Shown here: positions 45,374-63,677 of the stretch, in pieces | Numbering within the stretch: position 1 is the first letter of the stretch | How the letters are laid out: every line of letters begins with the position of its first letter | Assembly (NCBI RefSeq): GCF_024679095.1 | Contig: NW_026111831.1 | Location: forward strand, 1,965,786 to 2,029,785 | Direction of reading: 5' to 3' | DNA: 64,000 nucleotides | Source of the DNA: Eriocheir sinensis | Lineage: Eukaryota > Arthropoda > Malacostraca > Decapoda > Varunidae | Notes under the pieces: generated by a model | What the model was told of the DNA's origin: nothing | The model's database searches: none | Seen by the model: the letters and a program-made list of their open reading frames with translations, nothing else | Made by a program: the position numbers and the translations under genes

Positions 45374-46010
45374 CTTATAAAAATATATATAGCAAAATAC
45401 ACATAAAATATTTAAATTTGCATTGAAATAAATATACAAAATGCACATACAATAAGGTAAATTTGTATTGAAAGAGATATGCAAAAATACATATAAAACA
45501 ATGTAAATTTGTTTCAAAATATATATACGAATACAAATAAAAAAAACGTAGATTTCTATAAAAATATATATACAAAATACACATAAAATTAAGTAAATAC
45601 GTATAAAAAAATGTATATAAAAATACACATAAAATAATGTAAATTCGAATTAAAATAAATAAACAAAATACCAATAAAAGAATGTGTATTTGGATAAATA
45701 TAAATATACAAAATACACATACAAAATAAACATAAAATAAGGTAGATTTGTAAAAAAATATATGTACAAAATACACATAAAATAATGTAAATATATATAA
45801 AAATATATATACAAATACACATAAAATACTATGAATTTGTATAAAAATATATATTCAAAATAAATATTAAATAATGTAAAAGCGTATAAAAATATATATA
45901 CAAATACAGATACAAAAATACACATCGAATAATTAAATTTGTATTAAAATTAATACACAAAATGCGTATATAATAAGGTAAATTTGTTTTGAAAAAATAT
46001 GCAACATACA
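45374..46010 (-). repeat. Satellite block 24, T-rich strand = -
   Basis: From about 45618 it is the left part of the 4.1-kb duplication with 59865-64000 (offset 14247). The 45374-45617 part resembles the reverse complement of 44640-44890. Ends at CATACACGTTTACTCATAC. Confidence 0.92.
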
Positions 46011-47431
46011 CGTTTACTCATACAAATTTATATTATTTTATTGGTATTTTGTTTATTTATTTTGATACGAATTACATGATTATATGTGTATTTTGTACAT
46101 ATTTTTTTATACGTATTTACATTATTTAATGTTTATTTTGTTTATATATTTTCGTACAAATTTACGTTATTATATGTGTATTTGTATAATTATTTTGATA
46201 CAAATTTACTTTATTTCATGTATTTTGTATATATATTTCAATTGAAATTTAGTTTATTTCATGTGTATTTTGTATATATTTTCATACAAATTTAATTACT
46301 TCTGTGTAATTTTGTATATAGTTTTATATAAATTTACGTTATTTTATGTGTATTTTGTATATTTATATTCATACAAATACACATTCTTTTATTGGTATTT
46401 TGTTTATTTATTTTGATACGAATTTACATTATTTTATGTGTATTTTGTATACATTTTTTTATACGTATTTACTTCATTTTATGTGTATTTTGTATATATA
46501 TTTTTATAGAAATCTACGTCATTTTATGTGTATTCGTATATATATTTTGAAACAAATTTACATTGTTTTATATGTATTTTGCATATCTATTTCAAATCAA
46601 ATTTACCTTATTGTATGTGTTTTTGTATATTTATTTTAATACAAATTTAATTTTTTGTTGTGTATTTTGGTATATATATATTTATAAATAAAAAAAATGC
46701 GTTATTTAATGGGTATTTTACTTCTTTATTTTCATACAACTTTACATTATTTTATTATTATTCTGTGTATTTATTTTGATACGATTTTACATTATTCTAT
46801 TTGTGTTTTGTACATTTGTTTATGTATTTTCATTCAAATCTACATTATTTTATGTGTATTTTGTGTATGTATTTCAATACAAATTTACCTAATTTTCTGT
46901 GTATTTTGTATATTTATTTTCATACAAATTTAAAATATTTTTGTGTATTTTTGTATATAGTTTGATACAAATTTAGATTATTTTATGTGTATTTTGTATA
47001 TCTATTTTCATACAAATACACATTCTTTTATTGATATTTTGTTTATTTATTGTGACGCGAATTTACATTATTTAATGTGTATTTTGTATATATATTTTCA
47101 TACGTATTTACATCATTTCATGTGTATTTTGTATAGTTTTAAACAAATTTATATTATTTAATGTGTATTTTGTATATATATATTTATACAAATACACATA
47201 CTTTTATTGGTATTTTGTTTATTTATTTTGATACTAATTTACATTATCTTATGTGTATTTTGTATACATTTTTTATACGTATTTACTTAATTTTATGTGT
47301 ATTTTGTATATATATTTTTATAGAAATCTACCTTATTTCATGTGTATTCGTATATATATTTTGAATCAAATTTACATTGTTTATATGTATTTTGCATATC
47401 TATTTTTGTGTATTCTGTATTTATTTTTGTT
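46011..47431 (+). repeat. Satellite block 25, T-rich strand = +
   Basis: Second segment of the 4.1-kb duplication (copy 60258-61695). Contains a full run of the monomer variants in canonical order. Ends in the recurrent junction TATTTATTTTTGTTATACAT. Confidence 0.93.
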
Positions 47432-48390
47432 ATACATAGAATAATGTAAAATCGTATCAAAATAAGTACACAGAATATCAATAAAATAATTCAAATTTGT
47501 ATGAAAATAAAGATGCAAAATACCCATAAGATAAAGCATATTTTTTAAAAAAAAAATACATATATAAAAATACACATAGAATAATTAAATTTGTATTAAA
47601 ATTAATATACAAAATGCACACATACAATAAGGTAAATTTGTATTGAAAAAAAACGCAAAATACAAATAAAACAGTGTAAATTTGTTTCAAAATATATATA
47701 CGAATACACATAAAATAACGTAGATTTCTATAGAAATATATATACAAAATACACATGAAATTATGTAAATACGTATAAAAATATATATATAAAATCCATA
47801 TTAAGTAATGTAAATTCGTGACAAAATAAATAAACAAAATATCATGAAAAGAATGTGTATTTGTATGAAAATAAATAATAGATAATAAATTTGTATGTAA
47901 TATATATGCAAGATACATTTAAATAATGTAAATATGTATAAAAAATATATATATATATATATACAAAAAACAAATAGAATAATGTAAAATCGTATCAAAA
48001 TAAATACACCGAATATTAATAAAATAATGTAAATTTGTATGAAAATAAAGATGCAAAATTCCCATCAAATAGCGCATTTCTTATAAAAATATATATACCA
48101 AAATGCACATAAAATGTTTAAATTTGTATTGAAATAAATATACAAAATGCACATACAATAAGGTAAACTTCTATTGAAAGAGATATGCAAAAATATATAT
48201 AAAACAATGTAAATTTGTTTCAAAATATATATACGAATACACATAAAATAACGTAGATTTCTATAAAAATATATATACAAAATACACATAAAATTAAGTA
48301 AATACGTATAAAAAAAATGTAAACAAAATACACATAAAATAATGTAAATTCGAAACAAAATAAATAAACAAAATACCAATAAAAGAATGT
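47432..48390 (-). repeat. Satellite block 26, T-rich strand = -
   Basis: Third segment of the 4.1-kb duplication (copy 61697-62621). Also the reverse complement of 51603-52655. Carries AATAATAGATAATAAATTTG at 47873 and a short TA run at 47945-47963. It has about 50 bp that are missing from the 62.6-kb copy. Confidence 0.92.
47945..47963. repeat. Short (TA)n run, duplicated copy 1
   Basis: Nineteen bases of TA between TATAAAAA and CAAAAAACAAATAG. The duplicate at 62209-62239 is 31 bases. Confidence 0.9.
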
Positions 48391-49433
48391 ATATCTATTT
48401 ATTTTAATACAAAATCAAATATTTTATGTTTTTTCGTATATATATTTTAAAAAAAAAATGCGTTATTTTATGGGTATTTTGCATCTTAATTTTCATACAA
48501 ATTTACATTATTTTATTAATATTTTCTGTATTTATTTTGATACGATTTTACATTATTTTATTTATGTTTAGTATATATTTTTTTATACATATTTACATTA
48601 TTTAATGTGTTTTTCGTATATATATATATGTGATACATATTTACGTTATTTTAAGTTATTTTATGTGTATTTGTTTATATATTTTGATACAAATTTACAA
48701 TATTTTATGGGTATTTTGTATATATATTTCAAAAGAAATTTACTTAGTTTTATATGTATTTTGAATATCTATTTTCATACAAACTCAAATTATTTTAATG
48801 TATTTTTGTATATATTTCAATAAAAATTTTAGTTATGTTATGTGTGTTTTGTAAATCTATTTTCAATCAAATATATATTATTTTATTGGTATTTTGTTGA
48901 TTTATATTGATACGAATTTACATTATTTTATATGTACTTTGTATATATATTTTTATACGCATTTACATTATATAATATTTATTTTGAATATATAATTTTA
49001 TACAAATGCATGGTATTTTATGTGTATTTGTATATATATTTTCATATAAATTTACATTATTTTATGCGTATTTTGAACATATATTTCATTACAAATTTAC
49101 CTTATTTTATGTTTATTTTGTATGTGTATTTTGTACATTTATATTTATACCAATACACATTCTTTTATTGGTATTTTGTTTATTTATTTTGTTTCGATTA
49201 TTTTATGTGTATTTTGTTTACATATTTTATACGTATTTACTTAATTTTATGTGTATTTTGTATATATATTTTTTATAGAAATCTACGTTATTTTATGTAT
49301 ACGTATATATATTGAAACAAATTTACATTGTTTTATATGTATTTTTCAAATCTCTTTCAATAGAAGTTTACGTTATTGTATGCATTTTGTATATTTATTT
49401 CAATACAAATTTAAATATTTTATGTGTATACAT
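48391..49433 (+). repeat. Satellite block 27, T-rich strand = +
   Basis: Fourth segment of the 4.1-kb duplication (copy 62622-63677). Positions 49197-49320 differ from the other copy: the two carry different monomers between a shared left flank (TTTATTTTGTTTCGA) and a shared right flank (CAAATCTCTTTCAATAGAAG). This looks like local replacement. The block ends at TACATGTA. Confidence 0.92.
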
Positions 49434-51602
49434 GTAAAAAAATACATAAAATAATGTAGATTTGTATGAAATGAAAACAAATACAATTTATATAAAATAT
49501 ATATACAAAATACACATAGAATAATGTAAAATCATACCAAATAAATACACAGAATATCAATAAAATAATGTAAATTTGTATGAAAATAAAGATGCAAAAT
49601 TTTTTTTTTATAAAAATACATATACAAAAATACACATAGATTAATCAAATTTGTATTAAAATTAATATACAAAATGCACATACAATAATGTAAATTTGTA
49701 TTGAAAAAATATGCAAAATACACATAAAACAATGTAAATTTGTTTCAAAATATATATACGAATACACATAAAATAACGCAGATTTCTATAGAAATATATA
49801 TACAAAATACACTTGAAATAATGTAAATACGTATAAAAATATATATACAAAATACACATTTAATAATGTTAATTCGTGTCAAAATAAATAAACAAAATAT
49901 CATGAAAAGAATGTGTATTTTTATGAAAATAGATATACAAAATACACATAAAATAACCTAAATTTGTATAAAACTATAAACAAAAATACACAAAAATAAT
50001 TTAAACTTGTATGAAAATAAATATACAAAAAACATATAAAATTAGGTAAATTTGTATTGAAATACATATACAAAATACACATAAAATAATGTAAATTTGA
50101 ATGAAAATATATAAACATATAGACTTAAAATAACGTAAATTTGTATCAAATATATATACAAAAAACACATTAAATAATGTAAATATGCATAAAAAAATAT
50201 ATACAAAACACAAATAAAATAATGTAAAATCGTATCAAAATAAATACAGAAAATATTAATAAAATAATGTAAATTTGTATGAAAACTAAAATGCAAAATA
50301 ACCATAAAATAACGCATTTTTTATAAAAATATATATACGAAAAAACATAAAATATTTGATTTTGTATTAAAATAAATAGATATACAAAATACACATAAAA
50401 TAAGCTAAATTAAATGAAAAATATATACAAAATACACATAGAATAATGTAAAATCGTATCAAAATAAATACACAGAGTATCAATAAAATAATGTAATTTT
50501 GTGTGAAAATAAAGATGCAAAATACCTATAAAGCATATTTTTTTAAAAATACATATACAAAAATACACATAGAATAATTAAATTTGTTACAAAATTAATA
50601 TACAAAATGCACGTACAATAAGGTAAATTTGTATTGAAAAAATATACAAAATGCGCATTAAAGCGTAAATTTGTTTAAAAATCTATATACGAATACACAT
50701 AAAAAAACGTACATTTCTATACAAAATACACATGAATTGATGTAAATACGTATAAAAATATATATATACAAAATACACATTAAATAATTTATATTCTCGT
50801 CAAAATAAATAAACAAAATATCAATAAAAGAATGTGTATTTGTATGAAAATAAATATACAAAATACTCATAAAATAACCTAAGTTTGTATAAAACTATAT
50901 ACAAAAATACACAAAAATAATTTAAATTTGTATGAAAATAAATATTCAAAATACACATAAAATTAGGTAAATTTGTATTGAAATACATATACAAAATACA
51001 CATAAAATAATGGAAATTTGAATGAAAATATATAAACATATACACTTAAAATAACATAACTTTTTATCAAATATATATACAAAATACTAATTAAATAATG
51101 TAAATATGTATAAAAAATATATACAAAACACAAATAGAATAATGTAAAATCGTATCAAAATAAATACACAGAATATTAATTAAATAATGTAGATTTGTAT
51201 GAAAATAAAGATGCAAAATAGCCATAAAATAACGCATTTTTTTTAAATATATATACCAAAATACACATAAAATATTAAAATTTGTATTAAAATAAATATA
51301 AAAATGCACATACTGTAAGGTAAATTTGTATTGAAATAGATATAAAATACATATAAAACAATGTAAATTTGTTTCAAAATATATATACGAATACACATAA
51401 AATAACGTTGATTTCTATAAAATATATACAAAATACACATAAAATGAAGTAAATACCTATTAAAAATTAATAAAATACACATAAATATCGTATCAAAAAT
51501 AAACAAAATACCAGTAAAAGAATGTGTATTTGTATAAATATAAAATACACATAAAATATCGTAAATTTGTATAAAACTATATACAAAAATACAAAGAAGA
51601 AA
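49434..51602 (-). repeat. Satellite block 28, T-rich strand = -
   Basis: The first 300 bp are the end of the 4.1-kb duplication. Positions 49440-50400 match 18200-19190, 24300-25060 and 35200-36180. Positions 50430-51590 match the order at 29390-30310. A deletion joint lies at about 50408 (AAGCTAAATTAAATGAAAAA). Confidence 0.91.
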
Positions 51603-53344
<1,742 letters not shown>

Positions 53345-53346
<2 letters not shown>

Positions 53347-55529
53347 ATGTATTTTTATAAAAAATATGCTTTATTTTATGGGTATTTTGCTTTTTTATTT
53401 TCATGCAAATTTACATTATTTTATTTATATTCTGTTTATTTCTTTTTGAAACAATTTTACATTATTCTATGTGTATTTTGTATATCTATTTTTATACGTA
53501 TTTACTTAATTTATGTGTATTTTGTATATGTATTTTTATAGAAATCTACGTTATTTTATGTGTATTCGTATATATTTTGAAACAAATTTACATTGTTTTA
53601 TATGTATTTTTGCATACTATATCTTTCAATAGAAGTTTACCTTATTGTATGTGCATTTTGTATATTTACTTCAATACAAATTTAAATATTTTATGTGTAT
53701 TTTGGTATATATATTTTGATAAGAAATGCGCTATTTGATGGGAATTTTGCATCTTTATTTTCATACAAATTTACATTATATTATTAATATTCGGTGTATT
53801 TATTTTGATACGATTTCACATTATTCTATTTGTTTTTTGTATATTTTTTTTTATACATATTTACATTATTTAATGTGTATCTTGCATATATATTTCATAC
53901 AAATTTATTATCTATTATTTATTTTCATACAAATACACATTTTTTTCATGATATTTTGTTTATTTATTTTGACACGAGTTTAATTAGATATGTATTTTGT
54001 ATATATATTTTTATACGTATTTACATAATTTCATGTGTATTTTGTATATATATTTCTATAGAAATCTACGTTATTTTATGTGTATTCGTATATAATTTTG
54101 AAACAAATTTACTTTGTTTTATATGTATTTTTGAATATCTCTTTCAATACATATTTACCTTACTGTATATGCATTTTGTATATTTATTTCAATACAAATT
54201 TGAATATTTTATGTGTATTTTGGTATATATATTTTTATAAAAAATGCGCTATTTTATGGGAATTTTGCATCTTTCTTTTCATACAAATTTACATTATTTT
54301 ATTGATATTCTGAGTATTTATATTGATAGGATTTTACATTATTCTATTTCTTTTTTGTAAATATTTTTTTATACACATTTACATTATTTAATGTGTATCC
54401 TACATATATATTTTATACAAATTTACGTTATTTTAAGTGTATTTGTTTATATATTTTCATTCAAATTTACATTATTCTATGTGTATTTTGTATATGTATT
54501 TCAATACAAATTTACCTAATTTTATGTGTATTTTGTATATCTCTTTTCATACAAATTTTAAATATTTTTGTGTATTTTTGTAAATAGTTTTATACAAATT
54601 TAGGTTATTTTATGTACGCATTTACTTTATTTAATGTGTGTTTTGTATATATATTTTTATGCAAATTTACTTTCTTTTATGTGCATTTTTGTACATATTT
54701 TTTAAAAAAATTGCGTTAATTTATGTGTATTTGTATATGTTTTCTCATACAAATTTACATTATTTGAATGCTATTTTGTTTATTTATTTTGATACGAATG
54801 AAAATAGATATAAAAAATATACATAAAATAAACTAAATTTGTATTGAAATATATATACAAAATACATAAAATAATGTAAATTTGTATCAAAATATTTTAA
54901 CAGATGCGCATAAAATAACGTAAATTTGTTTTAAAATATACAAAATACACATTAAATAATGTAAATATGTATAAAAAAAATATATACAAAACACAAATAG
55001 AATAATGTAAAATCGTATCAAAATAAATACACAGAATTTTAATAAAACAATGTAAATTTGTATAAAAATAAAGATGCAAAATACCCATTAAATAACGCAT
55101 TTTTTATAAAAATATATATACCAAAATACACATGAAAAAATTAATTTGTATTAAAATAAATATACAAAATACACATACAATAAGGTAAATCTGTAGTGAA
55201 ATAGATATGCAAAATACATATAAAACAATGTAAATTTGTTCTATAAAAATATATATACAAAATACACATAAAATGAAGTAAATACGTATAAAAAAATGTA
55301 TACAAAATACACATAAAATAATGTAAATTCGTATCAAAATAAATAAACAAAATACCAATAAAAGAATGTGTATTTGTATAAATATAAATATACAAAATAC
55401 ACATAAAATAACGTAAATCTGTATAAAACTGTACAAAAATACACAGAAGTAATTAAATTTGTATGAAAATAGATATACAAAGTACAGATAAAATAAGCTA
55501 AATTTGAATTGAAATGTATATACAAAATA
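53345..55529. repeat. 2.2-kb direct duplication (partner 57605-59830)
   Basis: Offset about 4260 on the left and 4301 on the right. Spans one orientation switch (54799 / 59060) with the same joint in both. Confidence 0.91.
53347..54798 (+). repeat. Satellite block 31, T-rich strand = +
   Basis: First copy of a segment repeated at 57606-59059. Marker TTATTATCTATTATTTATTT at 53907. Ends at the composite junction GATACGAATGAAAATAGATA. Confidence 0.92.
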
Positions 55530-55530
55530 C
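54799..55530 (-). repeat. Satellite block 32, T-rich strand = -
   Basis: Matches 59061-59830 directly and 37114-37640 from 55046 on. Lacks about 60 bp near 55230 (TTTGTTCTATAAAAATATAT joint). That segment is present in both relatives. Confidence 0.92.
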
Positions 55531-56165
55531 AATATTTTATGTGTATATTTGTATTTGTATTTAGGTTATTTTATGTGTATTTTGTATATATATATTCATC
55601 CAAAATTACATTATTTTATTGGTATTTTCTTAATTTAATTCGGTACGAATTTAGATTATTTCATAGGTATTTTCTATACATATTTTTATACTCATTTACA
55701 TTATCTAATGTGTGTTTTGTATATATATTTTTATGCAAATTTATTTTATGATCATTTTTGTACATATATTTTTATAGAAATTTGCGTTATTTTATGTATA
55801 TAGTTTTATATAAATTTACGTTATTTTATGTGCATTTTGTATATTTATATTTATACAAATACACATTCTTTTATTGGTATATTGTTTATTTACATTTATA
55901 CGAATTTACATTATTTTATGTGTATTTTGTATACATTTTTTTATACGTATTTACTTAATTTTATATGTATTTTGTATATGTATTTTTATAGAAATATACG
56001 TTATTTTATGTGTATTCGTATATATATTTTGAAACAAATTTACATTATTTTATATGTATTTTGCATATCTATTTCAATACAAATTTACCTTATTGTATGT
56101 GCATTTTGTATATTTATTTTAATACAAATTGAAATATTTTATGTGTATTTTGGTATCAATAATTT
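55531..56165 (+). repeat. Satellite block 33, T-rich strand = +
   Basis: Copy of 37641-38264 with both junctions conserved. Also related to 2470-3060. Confidence 0.92.
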
Positions 56166-56796
56166 TATAAAAAAACATAAATTTGTATAAAAAAAATATG
56201 TACAAAACACAAATAGAATAATGTAAAATCGTATCAAAATAAATACACAGAATATTAATAAAATAATGTAAATTTGTATGAAAATAAAGAAGCAAAATAC
56301 CCATAAAATAACGCATTTTTTTTATTTATAAAAATATATATACAAAAATACACATCAAAAAATTAAATTTGTATTAAAATATATATACAAAAAACACATA
56401 CAATAAGGTAAATTTGTATTGAAATAGATATGCAAAATACATATAAAACAATGTAAATTTGTTTCAAAATATATATTCGAATACACATAAAGTAACGTAG
56501 ATTTCTACAAAAATATATATACAAAATTCGAATAAAATAAAGTAAATACGTATAAAAAAATGTATACAAAATACACATAAAATAATGTAAATTCGTATCA
56601 AAATAAATTAACAAAATACCAATAAAAGAATGTGTATTTGTATAAATATAAATATACAAAATACACATAAAATAACGTAAATTTATATAAAACTATATAC
56701 AAAAATACACAGAAGTAATTAAATTTGTATGAAAATATATACAAAATACACACAAAATAAGGTAAATTTGAATTGAAATATATATACAAAATACAC
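56166..56796 (-). repeat. Satellite block 34, T-rich strand = -
   Basis: Copy of 38265-38880. Ends abruptly at AAAATACACATATTTTGCAT. Confidence 0.91.
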
Positions 56797-56868
56797 ATAT
56801 TTTGCATATCTATTTTCAAACAAATTTAAATTATTTTTGTGTATTTTTGTATATATTTATTTTTGTTA
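56797..56868 (+). repeat. Satellite block 35, shortest + segment
   Basis: About 1.5 monomers only. The right edge is the recurrent TATTTATTTTTGTTATACAT junction, as at 47431 and 61696. Confidence 0.88.
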
Positions 56869-57150
56869 TACATAGAATAATGTAAAATCGTATCAAAATA
56901 AGTACACAGAATATCAATAAAATAATTTAAATTTGTATAAAAATAAAGATGCAAAATACTCATAAGATAAAGCATATTTTTTTTAAATACATATACAAAA
57001 ATACACATAGAATAATTAAATTTGTATTAAAATTAATATACATAATGCACACATACAAAAAGGTAAATTTGTATTGAAAAAAAAACGCCAAATACAAATA
57101 AAACAGTGTAAATTTGTTTCAAAATATATATACGGATGCACATAAAATAA
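56869..57150 (-). repeat. Satellite block 36, short - segment
   Basis: About six monomers matching 47432-47710 and 61697-61980. Stops at CATAAAATAACGTGTATATTG. Confidence 0.9.
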
Positions 57151-59059
<1,909 letters not shown>

Positions 59060-60257
59060 ATGAAAATAGATATACAAAATATACATAAAATAAACTAAAT
59101 TTGTATTAAAATATATATACAAAATACATAAAATAATGTAAATTTGTATCAAAATATTTTAACAGATGCGCATAAAATAACGTAAATTTGTTTTAAAATA
59201 TACAAAATACACATTAAATAATGTATATATGTATAAAAAATAAATATACAAAACACAAATAGAATTATGTAAAATCGTATCAAAATAAATACGCTGAATA
59301 TTAATAAAACAATGTAAATTTGTATGAAAATAAAGATGCAAAATACCCATTAAATAACGCATTTTTTTTATAAAAATATATATACATAAATACACATGAA
59401 AAAATTAATTTGTATTAAAATAAATATACAAAATACACATACAATAAGGTAAATCTGTATTGAAATAGATATGCAAAATACATATAAAACAATGTAAATT
59501 TGTTTCAGAATATATAAATATATAAAATAACGTAGATTTGTATAAAAATATATATACAAAATACACATAAAATGAAGTAAATACGTATAAGAAAATGTAT
59601 ACAAAATACATATAAAATAATGTAAATTCGTATCAAAATAAATAAACAAAATACCAATAAAAGAAAGTGTTTTTGTATAAATATAAATATTCAAAATACA
59701 CATAAAATAACGTAAATTTTTATAAAACTATATACAAAAATACACAGAAGTTATTAAACTCGTATGAAAATAGATATACAAAATACAGATAAAATAAGCT
59801 AAATTTGAATTGAAATGTATATAGAAAATACATAAAATAATGTAAATTTGTATTAAAATATTAATAAAAATACACATAAAATAATGTAAATTCAAATTAA
59901 AATAAATAAACAAAATACCAATAAAAGAATGTGTATTTGAATAAATATAAATATACAAAATACACATACAAAATAAACATAAAATAAGGTAGATTTGTAA
60001 AAAAATATATGTACAAAATACACATAAAATAATGTAAATATATATAAAAATATATATACAAATACACATAAAATACTATGAATTTGTATAGAAATATATA
60101 TTCAAAATAAATATTAAATAATGTAAAAGCGTATAAAAATATATATACAAATACAGATACAAAAATACACATCGAATAATTACATTTGTATTAAAATTAA
60201 TACACAAAATGCGTTTATAATAAGGTAAATTTGTTTTGAAAAAATATGCAACATACA
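59060..60257 (-). repeat. Satellite block 38, T-rich strand = -
   Basis: Positions 59060-59830 match 54799-55529. From about 59865 it is the second copy of the 4.1-kb duplication. Confidence 0.92.
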
Positions 60258-61696
60258 CGTTTACTCATACAAATTTATATTATTTTATTGGTTTTTTGTT
60301 TATTTATTTTGATACGAATTACATGATTATATGTGTATTTTGTACATATTTTTTTATACGTATTTACATTATTTAATGTTTATTTTGTTTATATATTTTC
60401 GTACAAATTTACGTTATTATATGTGTATTTGTATAATTATTTTGATACAAATTTACTTTATTTCATGTATTTTGTATATATATTTCAATTGAAATTTAGT
60501 TTATTTCATGTGTATTTTGTATATATTTTCATACAAATTTAATTACTTCTGTGTATTTTTGTATATAGTTTTATATAAATTTACGTTATTTTATGTGTAT
60601 TTTGTATATTTATATTCATACAAATACACATTCTTTTATTGGTATTTTGTTTATTTATTTTGATACGAATTTACATTATTTTATGTGTATTTTGTATACA
60701 TTTTTTTATACGTATTTACTTCATTTTATGTGTATTTTGTATATATATTTTTATAGAAATCTACGTCATTTTATGTGTATTCGTATATATATTTTGAAAC
60801 AAATTTACATTGTTTTATATGTATTTTGCATATCTATTTCAAATCAAATTTACCTTATTGTATGTGTTTTTTGTATATTTATTTTAATACAAATTTAATT
60901 TTTTGTTGTGTATTTTGGTATATACATATTTATAAATAAAAAAAATTCGTTATTTTATGGGTATTTTGCTTCTTTATTTTCATAGAAATTTACATTATTT
61001 TATTAATATTCTGTGTATTTATTTTGATACGATTTTACATTATTCTATTTGTGTTTTGTACATATTTTTTTATACAAAATTGTTTATGTATTTTCATTCA
61101 AATTTACATTATTTTATGTGTATTTTGTGTATGTATTTCAATACAAATTTACCTAATTTTATGTGTATTTTGTATATTTATTTTCATACAAATTTAAAAT
61201 ATTTTTGTGTATTTTTGTATATAGTTTGATACAAATTTAGATTATTTTATGTGTATTTTGTATATCTATTTTCATACAAATACACATTCTTTTATTGATA
61301 TTTTGTTTATTTATTGTGACGCGAATTTACATTATTTAATGTGTATTTTGTATATATATTTTCATACGTATTTACATCATTTCATGTGTATTTTGTATAG
61401 TTTTAAACAAATTTATATTATTTAATGTGTATTTTGTATATATATATTTATACAAATACACATACTTTTATTGGTATTTTGTTTATTTATTTTGATACTA
61501 GTTTACATTATCTTATGTGTATTTTGTATACATTTTTTATACGTATTTACTTAATTTTATGTGTATTTTGTATATATATTTTTATAGAAATCTACCTTAT
61601 TTCATGTGTATTCGTATATATATTTTGAATCAAATTTACATTGTTTATATGTATTTTGCATATCTATTTTTGTGTATTCTTTATTTATTTTTGTTA
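60258..61696 (+). repeat. Satellite block 39, T-rich strand = +
   Basis: Copy of 46011-47431. The two are close to identical by eye over most of their length, with a different joint near 61066-61085 (TTTTATACAAAATTGTTTATG here, TTTTGTACATTTGTTTATG at 46808). Confidence 0.93.
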
Positions 61697-62205
61697 TACA
61701 TAGAATAATGTAAAATCGTATCAAAATAAGTACACAGAATATCAATAAAATAATTCAAATTTGTATGAAAATAAAGATGCAAAATACCCATAAGATAAAG
61801 CATATTTTTTTAAAAAAATACATATATAAAAATACACATAGAATAATTAAATTTGTATTAAAATTAATATACAAAATGCACACATACAATGAGGTAAATT
61901 TGTATTGAAAAAAAAAACGCAAAATACAAATAAAACAGTGTAAATTTGTTTCAAAATATATATACGAATACACATAAAATAACGTAGATTTCTATAGAAA
62001 TATATATACAAAATACACATGAAATTATGTAAATACGTATAAAAATATATATATAAAATCCATATTAAGTAATGTAAATTCGTGACAAAATAAATAAACA
62101 AAATATCATGAAAAGAATGTGTATTTCTATGAAAATAAATAATAGATAATAAATTTGTATGTAATATATATGCAAGATACATTTAAATAATGTAAATATG
62201 TATAA

Positions 62206-62241
<36 letters not shown>

Positions 62242-62621
62242 AAAAACAAATAGAATAATGTAAAATCGTATCAAAATAAATACACCGAATATTAATAAAA
62301 TAATGTAAATTTGTATGAAAATAAAGATGCAAAACTCCCATCAAATAGCGCATTTCTTATAAAAATATATATACCAAAATGCACATAAAATGTTTAAATT
62401 TGTATTGAAATAAATATACAAAATGCACATACAATAAGGTAAACTTCTATTGAAAGAGATATGCAAAAATATATATAAAACAATGTAAATTTGTTTCAAA
62501 ATATATATACGAATACACATAAAATAACGTAGATTTCTATAAAAATATATATACAAAATACACATAAAATTAAGTAAATACGTATAAAAAAATAAATAAA
62601 CAAAATACCAATAAAAGAATG
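61697..62621 (-). repeat. Satellite block 40, T-rich strand = -
   Basis: Copy of 47432-48390. The TA run at 62209-62239 is 12 bp longer than at 47945-47963, and about 50 bp are deleted near 62590. Confidence 0.92.
62209..62239. repeat. Short (TA)n run, duplicated copy 2
   Basis: Thirty-one bases of TA, longer than the 19 bases of the other copy at 47945. Confidence 0.9.
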
Positions 62622-63677
62622 TATATCTATTTATTTTAATACAAAATCAAATATTTTATGTTTTTTCGAATATATATTTTTATAAAAAATGCGTTATTTT
62701 ATGGGTATTTTGCATCTTAATTTTCATACAAATTTACATTATTTTATTAATATTTTCTGTATTTATTTTGATACGATTTTACATTATTTTATTTATGTTT
62801 AGTATATATTTTTTTATACATATTTACATTATTTAATGTGTTTTTCGTATATATATATATGTGATACATATTTACGTTATTTTAAGTTATTTTATGTGTA
62901 TTTGTTTATATATTTTGATACAAATTTACAATATTTTATGGGTATTTTGTATATATATTTCAAAAGAAATTTACTTAGTTTTATATGTATTTTGAATATC
63001 TATTTTCATACAAACTCAAATTATTTTAATGTATTTTTGTATATATTTCAATAAAAATTTTAGTTATGTTATGTGTGTTTTGTAAATCTATTTTCAATCA
63101 AATATATATTATTTTATTGGTATTTTGTTGATTTATATTGATACGAATTTACATTATTTTATATGTACTTTGTATATATATTTTTATACGCATTTACATT
63201 ATATAATATTTATTTTGAATATATAATTTTATACAAATGCATGGTATTTTATGTGTATTTGTATATATATTTTCATATAAATTTACATTATTTTATGCGT
63301 ATTTTGAACATATATTTCATTACAAATTTACCTTATTTTATGTTTATTTTGTATGTGTATTTTGTACATTTATATTTATACCAATACACATTCTTTTATT
63401 GGTATTTTGTTTATTTATTTTGTTTCGAGTTTACGTTATTATATGTGTATTTTGTATATATATTTTTATAAATATTTACATCATTTTATATGTATTTTGT
63501 ACATATATTTTTATTAAAACTTACGTTAATTTATGTATATTCGTATATTTATTTTGAAATAAATTTACATTGTTTTATATGTATTTTTTCAAATCTCTTT
63601 CAATAGAAGTTTACGTTATTGTATGTGCATTTTGTATATTTATTTCAATACAAATTTAAATATTTTATGTGTATACA
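62622..63677 (+). repeat. Satellite block 41, T-rich strand = +
   Basis: Copy of 48391-49433, with different monomers at about 63427-63550. Ends at TATACATGTAC. Confidence 0.92.

Larger units (their letters stand above)
45618..49740. repeat. 4.1-kb direct duplication, copy A (spans 4 orientation switches)
   Basis: Matches 59865-64000. The offset is 14247 on the left and 14232 after the TA difference and a 50-bp deletion. All four internal switches are conserved in place. Confidence 0.93.
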
